A stretch of 64,000 bases of DNA. It comes from Flavobacterium sp. (GTDB lineage: Bacteria; Bacteroidota; Bacteroidia; Flavobacteriales; Flavobacteriaceae). The notes beneath the pieces are model-generated. The model ran no database searches. It was given only the letters and a program-made list of their open reading frames with translations, and was not told the origin of the DNA. The stretch is taken from positions 124,001 through 188,000 of the forward strand of contig NZ_SEBR01000003.1 in assembly GCF_004295795.1 (NCBI RefSeq). The letters run 5' to 3'. The translations under genes and the position numbers were made by a program. Positions 16,113 through 25,863 of this stretch are shown here, one piece after another (position 1 is the stretch's first letter; the number at the start of each line of letters is the position of its first letter).

Positions 16113-18896
16113 TTATGGATTGATTGTGACTTGAGCGTAAACCTGCTGTCCTACGCGTCCGGCACCGATAACTTGGAGATAATCTTTTCCGCCAAGGTTT
16201 GCCGCGCCCAATTTGAACATGGTTTTCCATTTTGGAACAGTGTAGCTCAACTGCGCATCGAAAACGCTGATTTCAGGAACGATTCCGTCTGCGAACGAAC
16301 CTTGGTACAAGTAAGACGTCGACCAGCGGTAGTTGAATGCGAATCCGAGTCCTTTGTAAGCGTTCGGGCTTGAAACCGATGCCTTGATGCGGTGTTTCGG
16401 CGTGTTGAAACCTGGAATGAAACTCGGATCTTCTTTTGCGTCATATTTGAATTCGGCAAAGTTGTAATTTGCTCCAACCTCGATGTTCTTGTAGACTTTT
16501 TTCGAAAGTCCGACACCAAAACCAAGCGATTTCACTTCTGTTCTCGAGTTTGTGTAAACCTGATAAACGCGACGGTCTCCAAATCCTAGCGCTTGATATC
16601 CCAATTGCACGTCGGCGTTCGAGGAATCTGTTCCAACTACACCATAGTAAGGAGTGATGACGCGGGATTGGTTCAGGAAGTCGTTGTAAATGTTGTAGTA
16701 AACGTTCGTATCGAAAGACAAATCGTTGTTTACGACCGTTCTGTAGCCGAGTTCAAATGCCTGAACGCGCTCTGGTTTTACCAATCCGATGCTGGCCACT
16801 TGCAAATCTGCCGGATTTCCGGAAGCTGCAAACGCTTGAACAGAAGCGAGTGTGTAAGAATTGTTATAAGCGTCGTTACCTGTAAGCGTAACCGTTGCAG
16901 GTTGTCCCGCAGCTTGTCCGGCGGCACTTACGTTCATGGTTTCTACGTAACGCGTCAAGTTGTCAGGAGCCGATCCGATAAGGGCGAAAGGTCCCAAATC
17001 AAGTCCTATGTACTGATCCTGAGTCGTCGGGTTTCTGAAACCGGTTTGGTAAGAAAGGCGGAAGTTGTGTTCTTTTTTAGCGCCGGCTGAATAAACTGCG
17101 GCAAGTCTTGGAGAAACGAATCCGTCGAAATTCTGGCTTTTGTCATAACGCAAAGAGCCTGTCAGTTTCAAGTTCTCGATAGGATTTCCGATGGCTTGGA
17201 CGTACGCGCCGTATTCGTCGTAGCGAAGTACTCCGTCGTAATCGGTGAAAATCGTTCCCTGAGAATCCAACGCATATTGACGGAAAGATCCGCCAACCAT
17301 GACTTCCATGATCTTGATCAACTCCTTGAAGTTGTAGTTTGCGTCGATGTGGTACAATTTTGAGTTGTCAAGGAATTTCGCGCCTTGCGTCAAATCTGGA
17401 TTTGCAGTCACATCCTTTAAAGCTGCCTTGAAAGCGGCAGTTCCAGGAATAAGGCGAGATTGTCCGTTTGGCGTCAAAGGCAATCCAGGAGATTCGTTGT
17501 AATCTGCGAAACGACGTGAATATTGAGAAGCGGTTGGAGCATCAAAGCCCAAAACGGCCGACGAAAGCTGATAAGCAGTCGCATAATCCGTAAACCAACC
17601 CACATCAGACTTAGCCGCGCGGTTCACATTCCAAGCCGCGAAACGCATGTCATAAGAATCTCCGGCGCTTTCAGATGTCATGTAAGCACGCACGAAGAAA
17701 TTGCGGTTCTTGACTTCCAAACGAACTTGGTTCATGAGGAAATTTTTGAGCGAGTAGCGGTTCGCACCTTGATAAATAGTGGTTCCTAGACCAACTTTTT
17801 CCTGGAAAATGATTTCGAGATCATCGGCGAACGGACGATAGTGCAAAGAGAAATCGGCCTTGACGCTTTCGATCTTGTTGTCGTTGATATCTTGTTCGCG
17901 GTAACCCGTACGACTGACTTGTCCAACGTTCGGGATAAAAGTCGTGACCTCGTCTCCGTAAATGTTGAGTCCGTCGTAGTTTTGGTTGACGTCGTGGCTT
18001 TCGCCTCCGGATGTCATACTTCTTGTGTCGTTCGCGATCCATTCTGTGGCGCGCATGTAAGTGAAGTTGGCTTTACCGGCGAATTTTGGCGAGAAAGCTT
18101 TCGCTGCGCGGATTCCGAAGTCGTAATAATCGTTCGTTCCGGCCGCGTCCTGATACGTTTTTCCGTATTTGAAGTAAGTACTGATTCCTTGGTGGTCAAA
18201 CGGATTTTTGCTGTTCATGAACAAGATTCCGTTGAAGGCGTTGGCTCCGTAAAGTGCCGATGAAGCGCCCGGAAGCAATTCAACGCTGGCAACGTCAAGT
18301 TCAGACAATCCGACAAGGTTACCCAAAACGAAGTTCAAGGCAGGCGAGGAGTTGTCCATTCCGTCTACCAATTGCAGAAAACGCGTGTTGGCAACGGCAG
18401 CGAATCCGCGCGTGTTGATCGATTTGAAAGAGAGCGAGCTCGTGTTGAAATGCACTTCTTTCATGTTTTCGAGCCCATCGTAGAACGAAGGCGAAGACGT
18501 GTTTTTGACTTGTGCCGCGTTCATGCGCTCGATCGTGACCGGCGATTGCAGCACGCGTTCCGGAGTACGTGATGCCGATACTACGATCTCGTCGAGTTTA
18601 GTTTCTTCTCCGGCCATTTTCACGGCGACTTTTTGGTTGGCCGATGTAACTTTGACCGATTGTGTGACGTATCCGATCGAACTCACTTCAATCGAAAACG
18701 GCGGCTTTTGGGTTGTGGTGAGCGTGAACGAACCGTCGGAATCTGACACTGTCGCAGAAGAATCTCCAGATACTTTGATGTTCGCTCCTGGAACGGGAAG
18801 TCCGGTTCCGGTTTCGCTTACAGTTCCTGAAATTGTCGTCTGCGCTTGGACGAATCCGCAGAAGAACAATGACAAAATGAACAAATAGAATTTCAT
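16113..18896 (-). CDS. TonB-dependent outer-membrane receptor with carboxypeptidase-like N-domain
   Basis: The 927-residue protein has a signal peptide ending FVQA, a carboxypeptidase-D-regulatory-like domain (about residues 20-95, ISGTVSETGTGLPVPGANI), a TonB box region LDEIVVSASRTPERV, a plug domain (about 110-220) and a 22-strand-type barrel to the C-terminus. It takes up a substrate at the expense of TonB energy. No SusD-like partner follows; the next gene is the SGNH lipoprotein, so the pair is not a classic SusCD system. The ligand is unknown. Confidence 0.9.
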   Translation of the reverse strand: MKFYLFILSLFFCGFVQAQTTISGTVSETGTGLPVPGANIKVSGDSSATVSDSDGSFTLTTTQKPPFSIEVSSIGYVTQSVKVTSANQKVAVKMAGEETKLDEIVVSASRTPERVLQSPVTIERMNAAQVKNTSSPSFYDGLENMKEVHFNTSSLSFKSINTRGFAAVANTRFLQLVDGMDNSSPALNFVLGNLVGLSELDVASVELLPGASSALYGANAFNGILFMNSKNPFDHQGISTYFKYGKTYQDAAGTNDYYDFGIRAAKAFSPKFAGKANFTYMRATEWIANDTRSMTSGGESHDVNQNYDGLNIYGDEVTTFIPNVGQVSRTGYREQDINDNKIESVKADFSLHYRPFADDLEIIFQEKVGLGTTIYQGANRYSLKNFLMNQVRLEVKNRNFFVRAYMTSESAGDSYDMRFAAWNVNRAAKSDVGWFTDYATAYQLSSAVLGFDAPTASQYSRRFADYNESPGLPLTPNGQSRLIPGTAAFKAALKDVTANPDLTQGAKFLDNSKLYHIDANYNFKELIKIMEVMVGGSFRQYALDSQGTIFTDYDGVLRYDEYGAYVQAIGNPIENLKLTGSLRYDKSQNFDGFVSPRLAAVYSAGAKKEHNFRLSYQTGFRNPTTQDQYIGLDLGPFALIGSAPDNLTRYVETMNVSAAGQAAGQPATVTLTGNDAYNNSYTLASVQAFAASGNPADLQVASIGLVKPERVQAFELGYRTVVNNDLSFDTNVYYNIYNDFLNQSRVITPYYGVVGTDSSNADVQLGYQALGFGDRRVYQVYTNSRTEVKSLGFGVGLSKKVYKNIEVGANYNFAEFKYDAKEDPSFIPGFNTPKHRIKASVSSPNAYKGLGFAFNYRWSTSYLYQGSFADGIVPEISVFDAQLSYTVPKWKTMFKLGAANLGGKDYLQVIGAGRVGQQVYAQVTINP

Positions 18897-19127
18897 TGGT
18901 TAGGGTTTTGCTTGATTAGTCTCGCCAATGTACAAATAAATCGGACATTCCTAAAAACGCCCATTTTATTTTCATAAATCGGCAAAAAATCATCCCTATT
19001 TTATCTATTCAATAAGTAAGAATTTTTTTGTGTTTTCATTAACATTTTGAAAATAGCAAGTTAAAATACACTATGCATGCATATAAAACTGCGTTATCCG
19101 TAAAAATGAAAACGATTGAGAAAAATG

Positions 19128-19154
19128 AAAAAAGCAGCCCGAAAGCCGCTTTTT
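19128..19154 (-). terminator. Terminator after glmS
   Basis: AAAAAGCAGC and GCCGCTTTTT pair with one mismatch around CCGAAA; on the minus strand a T-rich tail follows. It is about 25 nt after the glmS stop. I see nothing else clear in 18897-19127. Confidence 0.75.
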
Positions 19155-19179
19155 GAGTATGTATTTTGAGTGTAAGTCC

Positions 19180-21027
19180 TTATTCTACAGTAACAGACTT
19201 TGCCAAATTTCTAGGTTGATCGACGTTGCAGCCGCGCATTACGGCAATGTGGTAAGACAACAATTGCAAAGGGATTGTCGTAAGCAAAGGCGAAAGTGCG
19301 TCAGAAGTGTCCGGAATCTCGATCACATAATCGGCCAACTCTCGAACTTGCGTGTCACCTTTGGTCACGACAGCAATGATTTTACCGCTTCTAGACTTGA
19401 TTTCCTGAATGTTACTCACAACTTTGTCGTAATGTCCTTGTTTCGGCGCGATCACGACAACCGGCATCAACTCATCGATCAACGCGATCGGTCCGTGTTT
19501 CATTTCGGCAGCCGGATAACCTTCGGCGTGGATGTACGAAATCTCCTTTAGTTTCAAAGCGCCTTCGAGTGCGACCGGGAAATTGTATCCGCGTCCCAAA
19601 TAAAGACAGTTTGGGGCATCCTTGAACTTCGCCGCGATTTCCTTGGCAACGTCGTTTGTCTGCAAAGCTTCGGTCACTTTTTCCGGAATCACCTCAAGTT
19701 CTTGAAGATAACGGTGGAAATCAGAATTGTTCAAAGTTCCTTTGGCTTTCGCCAGACGCAAAGCGATCATCGTCAAAACGGTAATCTGCGTTGTGAAAGC
19801 TTTGGTCGAGGCCACTCCGATTTCAGGTCCGGCGTGCGTGTAAGCTCCGGCGTGCGTTTCGCGCGAAATCGATGAGCCGACCACGTTGCAAACACCAAAA
19901 ACGAAAGCACCTTTTTCCTTGGCGAGCTTGATGGCGGCCAAAGTATCGGCAGTTTCACCAGATTGGGAAATCGCGATAAGCACGTCGCCTTTGTTGATGA
20001 TCGGGTTTCTGTATCGGAATTCTGACGCATATTCGACCTCGACCGGAATGCGCGTGAATTCTTCGATGACATATTCGGCCACAAGACCTGCGTGCCAAGA
20101 TGTTCCGCAAGCCACGATAAGAATGCGTTCTGCATTGAGGAATTTCTCGAGATTGTCTTCGACTCCGGCCATTTGGATAAGGCCTTGGTTGGCGTGAAGA
20201 CGTCCGCGGTAAGTGTCCTTGATGACGTTCGGTTGTTCGTAGATTTCCTTGAGCATAAAGTGGTCGTAACCGCCTTTTTCGATTTGCTCGAGGTTCATTT
20301 GAAGTTCCTGGATATACGGATCCACAAGTCCGTCGTCTTTGATTCGGCGCACTTTGAGTGGTTTGTCCTTGCTCACGATTGCCATTTCCTCATCTTCGAG
20401 GTAGATCGCGTTCGATGTGTATTCGATGAATGGCGATGCATCGGATGCGATGAAAAACTCGTCTTTTCCGACTCCGATAGCAAGCGGACTTCCCAAACGA
20501 GCCACGACGAATTCGTCCGGACGCTGTTTGTCGAAAACGCAGATCGCGTAAGCTCCGACAACTTGGTTGAGCGCGATTTGCACGGCTTTTCCGAGTTTCA
20601 CGCCTTCCTTGATTTTGGTTTCCTCAATAAGGTTGACCAAAACTTCGGTGTCTGTATCAGAACTGAATTTGTATCCGCGGTTGATCAATTCCTTTTTCAA
20701 CGGCTCGTAGTTCTCGATGATTCCGTTGTGGATGATTGCGATATTTCCTGAATTCGAAAGATGCGGATGCGAGTTCACGTCATTTGGAACGCCGTGGGTT
20801 GCCCAACGCGTGTGTCCCATTCCGATGTTTCCGTGAAGCGAGATTTCGGCTTCTGAGCGCAATTCGAGGTCAGAAACCTTTCCTTTCGTTTTCGAAAGCT
20901 TGAGTTCGTCACCGTCGTAAAGCATTACGCCCGCGCTGTCATAGCCGCGATATTCCAATCTTTTGAGTCCTTTGATGACAATTGGGTAAGCGTCCCTGTT
21001 GCCAATGTATCCAACGATTCCGCACAT
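19180..21027 (-). CDS. glmS: Glutamine--fructose-6-phosphate aminotransferase (isomerizing)
   Basis: GlmS makes glucosamine-6-phosphate from fructose-6-phosphate and glutamine, the entry to peptidoglycan and LPS amino sugars. The 615-residue protein begins MCGIVGYIG, with the N-terminal Cys nucleophile of the glutaminase domain, and contains GHTRWATHG. Two SIS sugar-isomerase domains follow (ACGTSWHAG and the SQSGETADT segment). It ends with the typical NLAKSVTVE. It is third in a minus-strand series glycogen-synthase-like, DUF4270, glmS, 34 nt after DUF4270. No glmS ribozyme is seen. Confidence 0.97.
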   Translation of the reverse strand: MCGIVGYIGNRDAYPIVIKGLKRLEYRGYDSAGVMLYDGDELKLSKTKGKVSDLELRSEAEISLHGNIGMGHTRWATHGVPNDVNSHPHLSNSGNIAIIHNGIIENYEPLKKELINRGYKFSSDTDTEVLVNLIEETKIKEGVKLGKAVQIALNQVVGAYAICVFDKQRPDEFVVARLGSPLAIGVGKDEFFIASDASPFIEYTSNAIYLEDEEMAIVSKDKPLKVRRIKDDGLVDPYIQELQMNLEQIEKGGYDHFMLKEIYEQPNVIKDTYRGRLHANQGLIQMAGVEDNLEKFLNAERILIVACGTSWHAGLVAEYVIEEFTRIPVEVEYASEFRYRNPIINKGDVLIAISQSGETADTLAAIKLAKEKGAFVFGVCNVVGSSISRETHAGAYTHAGPEIGVASTKAFTTQITVLTMIALRLAKAKGTLNNSDFHRYLQELEVIPEKVTEALQTNDVAKEIAAKFKDAPNCLYLGRGYNFPVALEGALKLKEISYIHAEGYPAAEMKHGPIALIDELMPVVVIAPKQGHYDKVVSNIQEIKSRSGKIIAVVTKGDTQVRELADYVIEIPDTSDALSPLLTTIPLQLLSYHIAVMRGCNVDQPRNLAKSVTVE

Positions 21028-21061
21028 AATTTATTTCTTGTTTATTTGGTGTAGGTTCTTG

Positions 21062-22678
21062 TTAATCAGGCTTTGTGTAGTAAACCCTGAGTTTTAGCCT
21101 GTCTGCAACGTCTTCACTTTCAGGCCCGTGCAATATTACGCCAAACGGGTGAATTACAGACGACTTGGGAACTTTATTGTAAGAGGTCGTGGTTCCGTCG
21201 GCGTTTGGAACCACGATTGGGTTCTTGGTTTTTACCATGCTCGATTCACCGATATTTTCGAGTGCCGAAACTCCAATCCTGACTCGTGTAGAATCCGGCT
21301 CGGCGATAAGGCTTCGCACATAATTGGTTATCCTGACTTTGTAGAAGAATTTGTAAATACCGTTGACTTTGGACGAATCGATAAGTCCGCTGTAGATTTT
21401 CTTGATTTTTTTCGGATCGGAATCCGTAGAAGTATCAAAAGAATAATCGACCAATGGCTGATTGTGCGTCATGTCGTACAAATAAATACGATCCGGACGC
21501 TTCCTTCCGGCCATCGCGACTTCATCTACGTGAAAAGTGAGGTTGGCTTCGTTGATCATCCAGTCTTCGGCTACCATTTGCTCTCTCTCGAGTTGGGAAA
21601 TGATGTCGACGGCCGCTATACTTCCTTCGCCACCTTTGATTACGATCCGGTTTGGAACGAGCGTCGGTGGATTGTCATAATTGAGCAAAGTGACAGAATT
21701 TCCGGTCATGTTGAGTTTCATCTCGAAACGTCTCGGCTTGGTTTCCGAAACTCCGGTAGTCGTATTGGTGACCGTGATATTTCTTCGGTAGTAAATCGTA
21801 ACCGCGCCTCCGGTGAAGTTCATCATGTTCAGAACGCCTTTGGCCGTCGAAGGATCTGACACCTTGAAATAAAGGCCTCTGAAGTAATTCTTGAATACGT
21901 TGTTGTTCGCCAACATTCCGGCCGGCGCCTGCAAAATTCTGTTTTTGAAATAGGCTTTGTTCAATTTCAGATACATTCCCGGCAATTGCGCAACGACATT
22001 CGTATCGCCAGCGTTGACGTCAGTTTCGTATTTGTGGAGTTTGTATTCGGTATTCTTGAAATAGAATTGTGTGTTTTCCGCTCCGACCGTGCCAACGCTG
22101 GTTCCTGCATCATAAGCGTCGCTTGGCGCATCGTTGAGCAAAGTCGGTGCTTTTGCCGCATCGATTGTGGCATCCATGTCGTTAAAGTACGATTGTGCTT
22201 GGGTTTGGTTGTCGACGACTTCCTGAGAACGAAGAAAATACTGGTTTTCGTAAATCTGAAGGTTGAGTTTTGTGGCGGCGTCTCCATGAAGTTCATTGAA
22301 TTTGTGGATGCGCACGTTATTCTCCGTTTTGTCGTAAGTGGAATTGTAAGGCACGTAAAGTCTTACGGAATCAATGTCGACAAGGTCAGTAAGCGTAGGA
22401 TTTGCCGAGGCAAGTTCGAGTTGCGTCACGAAATTCGCCGTGGTTTTTCCGAAACCGCCGTCGTTGTAAACGCCGAAAGGAACGATTGTTTGGCCATTGG
22501 CCTGAACCGGTCCGGTGAGGTGGTTGGAAGCGGCAATCGACATGTCTTCTCTCGGAACAAATTGATAGTGGTCGTCCCCGACCAGATCTGTACCGATTTC
22601 GTTGTAATCCTTGTCACACGAAACCAATGTCACGGCGAAAGCGAAAAACAGCGCTGTCTTGAAAAATTTAGAGATCAT
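21062..22678 (-). CDS. DUF4270 lipoprotein
   Basis: The 538-residue protein has a lipoprotein signal (lipobox VTLVSC, Cys21) followed by DKDYNEIGTDLVGDD, the characteristic opening of DUF4270, a Bacteroidota family without known function. The body is mostly beta-rich, with DRIYLYDM and VRITNYVRSLI segments. It is expected on the outer membrane. Genes for DUF4270 typically lie next to the glycogen-synthase-like gene upstream, 16 nt away here, and before glmS. ATG 22678 is chosen because it yields the lipoprotein signal. Confidence 0.85.
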   Translation of the reverse strand: MISKFFKTALFFAFAVTLVSCDKDYNEIGTDLVGDDHYQFVPREDMSIAASNHLTGPVQANGQTIVPFGVYNDGGFGKTTANFVTQLELASANPTLTDLVDIDSVRLYVPYNSTYDKTENNVRIHKFNELHGDAATKLNLQIYENQYFLRSQEVVDNQTQAQSYFNDMDATIDAAKAPTLLNDAPSDAYDAGTSVGTVGAENTQFYFKNTEYKLHKYETDVNAGDTNVVAQLPGMYLKLNKAYFKNRILQAPAGMLANNNVFKNYFRGLYFKVSDPSTAKGVLNMMNFTGGAVTIYYRRNITVTNTTTGVSETKPRRFEMKLNMTGNSVTLLNYDNPPTLVPNRIVIKGGEGSIAAVDIISQLEREQMVAEDWMINEANLTFHVDEVAMAGRKRPDRIYLYDMTHNQPLVDYSFDTSTDSDPKKIKKIYSGLIDSSKVNGIYKFFYKVRITNYVRSLIAEPDSTRVRIGVSALENIGESSMVKTKNPIVVPNADGTTTSYNKVPKSSVIHPFGVILHGPESEDVADRLKLRVYYTKPD

Positions 22679-22694
22679 AAATGCTTGTAAGGGT

Positions 22695-23501
22695 TTACAA
22701 AACCGCCTGCTTATAGAAATTCGTATAGGCTTGGGCAAAAGTTTCTTTGGGGGCGAAAGGTAGAAAAGGTTTGCCCGAAGATTCTATAAATTTTGTTAAA
22801 CTTGGAGACACGTTTTCAGAGGCGATAATCACTGCGTCAGAGTGCATTACCGAAGCTTTTATGATGTTTTCGTAGTCTGGGGTTTCAAGGAAAGAAACAG
22901 CGTCTTGAGGAACGTCGTCGAACATCACTTTCTTCATCATTTTGCTGTCGAGCGTGCCTTCGAAACCTTGTCCGTAGACCGAAGTCACGATTTTGGTGTG
23001 CGCAAACAAAGCCTCGTCCTTGTAATAATGTTTCATGTAGATTGGAAGCATCGCCGCCATCCAACCGTGAACGTGGATGATGTCCGGAACCCAATTCAGT
23101 TTCTTGACCGTTTCCACGACGCCTTTCGCAAAGAAAATGGAACGTTCGTCGTTGTCCGGATACAAATTTCCGTCTTCGTCGGTAAACGTCGACTTTCGCT
23201 TGAAATATTCGTCGTTGTCGATAAAATAAACCTGGATGCGCTCTTTCGGAATCGATGCGACCTTAATGATTAAGGGCATGTCGAGATCATTAACCACTAA
23301 ATTCATCCCCGAAAGACGTATCACTTCATGCAATTGGTGTCTTCTCTCATTAATATTTCCGTAACGCGGCATGAAGATTCGTATCTGTCCGCCTTGATCA
23401 TTGATCATTTTCGGGACGTCGTAAGACATCAAAGACACTTCATTTTCAGCGAGATACGGAACAACCTCAGATGATACGTACAATATCCTCTTATCTTCCA
23501 T
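22695..23501 (-). CDS. Truncated glycogen/starch synthase-like protein (GT5 N-terminal domain only)
   Basis: The 268-residue protein matches only the N-terminal Rossmann domain of GT5 glycogen synthases (opening RILYVSSEVVPYLAENEVS, with PDIIHVHGWMAAMLPIYMKHYY). The ADP-glucose-binding KTGGL near the start is replaced by AENEVSL, and the C-terminal domain with the second nucleotide half is absent; the frame ends normally and DUF4270 follows 16 nt later. It may therefore be a non-catalytic or regulatory derivative. Bacteroidota annotations usually call it glycogen synthase. The start is ATG 23501, behind a good promoter. Confidence 0.8.
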   Translation of the reverse strand: MEDKRILYVSSEVVPYLAENEVSLMSYDVPKMINDQGGQIRIFMPRYGNINERRHQLHEVIRLSGMNLVVNDLDMPLIIKVASIPKERIQVYFIDNDEYFKRKSTFTDEDGNLYPDNDERSIFFAKGVVETVKKLNWVPDIIHVHGWMAAMLPIYMKHYYKDEALFAHTKIVTSVYGQGFEGTLDSKMMKKVMFDDVPQDAVSFLETPDYENIIKASVMHSDAVIIASENVSPSLTKFIESSGKPFLPFAPKETFAQAYTNFYKQAVL

Positions 23502-23539
23502 AGGGTAAATCTCTTTTTCTTTAGGCAATAAAAAACAGG

Positions 23540-23572
23540 CAAAACTACGAAATTTTATGGTATTATTAACAA
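23540..23572 (-). promoter_or_regulatory. Promoter for the glycogen-synthase-like/DUF4270/glmS operon
   Basis: On the minus strand TTG (23572-23570) and TAGTTTTG (23547-23540) are 22 nt apart. A divergent TAATTTTG at 23579-23586 is the likely -7 box of panC, so the two promoters are back to back within 50 nt. Confidence 0.7.
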
Positions 23573-23609
23573 AAGTGATAATTTTGCGCTCCTTTTAACC
23601 TGACACTCC

Positions 23610-24458
23610 ATGCTGATTTTCAACAATCAGAATGACCTTACTGCTCATCTTGAGACAGTAAGCGAACCTGAAGCCAAGATTGGATTTGTTCCGACTATGG
23701 GCGCGCTCCACGACGGACACTTATCGCTATTGAAGCAATCTGTATCCGATAATGCTCTGACAGTCATCAGCATTTTTGTGAATCCGACCCAATTCAACAA
23801 CGCATCCGACCTCGAGAAATACCCGAGAACGCTCGAATCTGACGTCGAAAAGATAAGATCGGTGAACCCGGATATCATCGTGTTCGCTCCATCTGTAATA
23901 GACATTTACGGACAAAACGCCGTTTCGGAACATTTCGACTTCGACGGACTCGAAAACCAAATGGAAGGCGCGTTCCGTCCAGGCCATTTTGACGGTGTCG
24001 GAACAATCGTCAAACGGCTGTTCGAGATCGTGAAACCCACCAATGCATACTTTGGGGAGAAAGATTTCCAGCAACTCCAGATTGTCAAGAAACTCGTGTC
24101 CAAATACAAAATCCCTGTGAACGTCGTGCCTTGCGCCATTTTTCGCGAACCCAACGGACTTGCCATGAGCTCGAGAAACGAACGGCTGCCAAATGAAATC
24201 CGGGAAAGAGCGGCTGTCATTTACCAAAGCTTGCAGACTGCCAAACAGCACTTTGGCACGGAATCTGTCAGTCAGTTGCGCGACTCGGTTAAGACGATGA
24301 TTGAAGGCGTGGAAGGATTTGAACTCGAATACTTCGAAATCGCCGACGAACAAACCCTGGTGCCGATCGAAAAAACGGAAAATAACCTGAAATATCGTGC
24401 TTTCATTGCAGTATTCGCAAACGAGGTGCGTTTAATAGATACGGTTTCACTAAATTAA
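23610..24458 (+). CDS. panC: Pantothenate synthetase
   Basis: PanC joins pantoate and beta-alanine with ATP to give pantothenate. The 282-residue protein has [16 protein letters not shown] with the HxGH nucleotide motif, [23 protein letters not shown] with the KMSKS-like region, and the SSRNERLP loop. It starts the panC-panD-YbhN operon, 14 nt ahead of panD, which supplies its beta-alanine. Confidence 0.97.
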   Translation: MLIFNNQNDLTAHLETVSEPEAKIGFVPTMGALHDGHLSLLKQSVSDNALTVISIFVNPTQFNNASDLEKYPRTLESDVEKIRSVNPDIIVFAPSVIDIYGQNAVSEHFDFDGLENQMEGAFRPGHFDGVGTIVKRLFEIVKPTNAYFGEKDFQQLQIVKKLVSKYKIPVNVVPCAIFREPNGLAMSSRNERLPNEIRERAAVIYQSLQTAKQHFGTESVSQLRDSVKTMIEGVEGFELEYFEIADEQTLVPIEKTENNLKYRAFIAVFANEVRLIDTVSLN

Positions 24459-24472
24459 TTACCTTTGCCCCC

Positions 24473-24823
24473 ATGTTAGTACATGTTGTAAAGTCGAAGA
24501 TCCACCGCGTTTCTGTAACCGGAGCCGATCTTAATTATATCGGAAGCATCACCATAGATGAAGCCCTTATGGAAGCGGCAAACATCATCGAAGGTGAAAA
24601 AGTTTCGATCGTGAATGTCAACAACGGCGAGCGTTTTGAGACGTATGCCATCACCGGAAACCGCAACAGTGGCGAAATCCAGCTCAACGGACCGGCCGCG
24701 CGCAAAGTGCACAAAGGCGACATCATCATCATCATCGCTTACGGAATCCTCGAATTCGAAGAAGCCAAACAATTCAAACCAAGTCTCGTTTTCCCTAACG
24801 AGAAAGACAATTCCCTTACGTAA
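24473..24823 (+). CDS. panD: Aspartate 1-decarboxylase proenzyme
   Basis: PanD decarboxylates aspartate to beta-alanine using a pyruvoyl group made by self-cleavage. The 116-residue proenzyme has the cleavage site Gly24-Ser25 in YIGSITID, the downstream [11 protein letters not shown] and the [10 protein letters not shown] segment. A sequence TACCTTTG (24460-24467) stands only five bases before the ATG, so a second, near-leaderless transcript is possible in addition to read-through from panC. Confidence 0.97.
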   Translation: MLVHVVKSKIHRVSVTGADLNYIGSITIDEALMEAANIIEGEKVSIVNVNNGERFETYAITGNRNSGEIQLNGPAARKVHKGDIIIIIAYGILEFEEAKQFKPSLVFPNEKDNSLT

Positions 24824-24825
24824 TT

Positions 24826-25791
24826 TTGAAACAGAAGATAAGTAAATTCCTGTCTATAGTGCTTCCTATAGCGTTGGGAATCTATCTTATTTACTATACG
24901 TATTACAGTTTTACGCCGGAACAGCTCGTCGAGATCCGGTCGTATTTCAGGGATGCGAATTACTCCTACATCGTCCTTGGCGGATTCGTTGCCGTTCTCG
25001 GAAATATTTCCCGTGCCTGGCGCTGGAAATATCCGCTGGAACAAATGGGCTACAAGACGTCTTTCCTCAACAATTTCCTGGCGATAAATGTTTGTTATCT
25101 GCTCAATCTCGCCATTCCCAAATCTGGTGAAGTGAGCCGCGCGCTGATTCTGAAAAAGTACGAAGAAGTGCCGTTTGACAAAGGTTTCGGGTCGATCGTC
25201 GCCGAAAGATTGCTAGACGTGATCATCCTCTTTTCGTTCATGGTCCTGGCGTTTTTCATCCAATTCGACATCGTCAAGGCCTTCGTCCTTGACCAGATTC
25301 CAATCAACAAATTATTGCTTTACGGCGGAATCGCATTCGGATTTTGCATGGTCGCCCTGTGGTTCTACCTGTATTCGAGTTCCAAATTCATCCTGATGTT
25401 GAAAGACAAGATCTCGGGGTTGAAAGAAGGCGTTTTCAGTTTGATGAAGATGCAGAAAAAATGGCAGTTTATCGGTCACACGGTCTTTATCTGGCTTTCG
25501 TATCTGGCAACTTTTTACGTGACGATGTACGTTTTTCCGCAAACGGCAGTTTTGTCGTTCGGAGCCGCGATTTCGGCATTTGTCGTGGGAAGCATCGCCA
25601 TCGCATTCACAAACAGCGGTTTCGGAAGCTATCCGTTCCTGATTTCGCAAATCCTGTTTTTTTACTCCATAAGCAAACCGATCGGAACCGCTTTCGGATG
25701 GATCGTCTGGTCGTCCCAGATGGTCGTCGTCCTTATCTTCGGATTCGCTTCTTTCCTGTTGCTGCCCGCGCTCAATCGCAGGAAATCTTAG
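24826..25791 (+). CDS. YbhN/UPF0104 family membrane protein (lysylphosphatidylglycerol synthase TM-like)
   Basis: The 321-residue protein has about eight transmembrane helices in the pattern of the UPF0104/AglD-MprF transmembrane domain, with IPKSGEVSRALILKKYEEVPFDKGFGSIVAERLLDV as the characteristic loop. It has no aminoacyl-transferase domain, so it is not MprF itself; related proteins handle or flip lipid-linked substrates. Its start is TTG, two bases after the panD stop, and there is no ATG before the first helix. It is co-transcribed with panCD. Confidence 0.85.
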   Translation: MKQKISKFLSIVLPIALGIYLIYYTYYSFTPEQLVEIRSYFRDANYSYIVLGGFVAVLGNISRAWRWKYPLEQMGYKTSFLNNFLAINVCYLLNLAIPKSGEVSRALILKKYEEVPFDKGFGSIVAERLLDVIILFSFMVLAFFIQFDIVKAFVLDQIPINKLLLYGGIAFGFCMVALWFYLYSSSKFILMLKDKISGLKEGVFSLMKMQKKWQFIGHTVFIWLSYLATFYVTMYVFPQTAVLSFGAAISAFVVGSIAIAFTNSGFGSYPFLISQILFFYSISKPIGTAFGWIVWSSQMVVVLIFGFASFLLLPALNRRKS

Positions 25792-25863
25792 CGTTTTGGC
25801 AATGAATTCGGCTTTCGTGCGCACCGATAATTTTGTTATCTTGGGCTCGAAACCAAAGACCTT

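Noticed and set aside
19028..19179. A glmS ribozyme or riboswitch near glmS
   Set aside because: glmS is on the minus strand with its start at 21027 behind DUF4270 by 34 nt; the region here is downstream and holds only a terminator.
24826..25791. YbhN-like protein as MprF
   Set aside because: It has only the membrane domain; the aminoacyl-phosphatidylglycerol transferase domain is missing.
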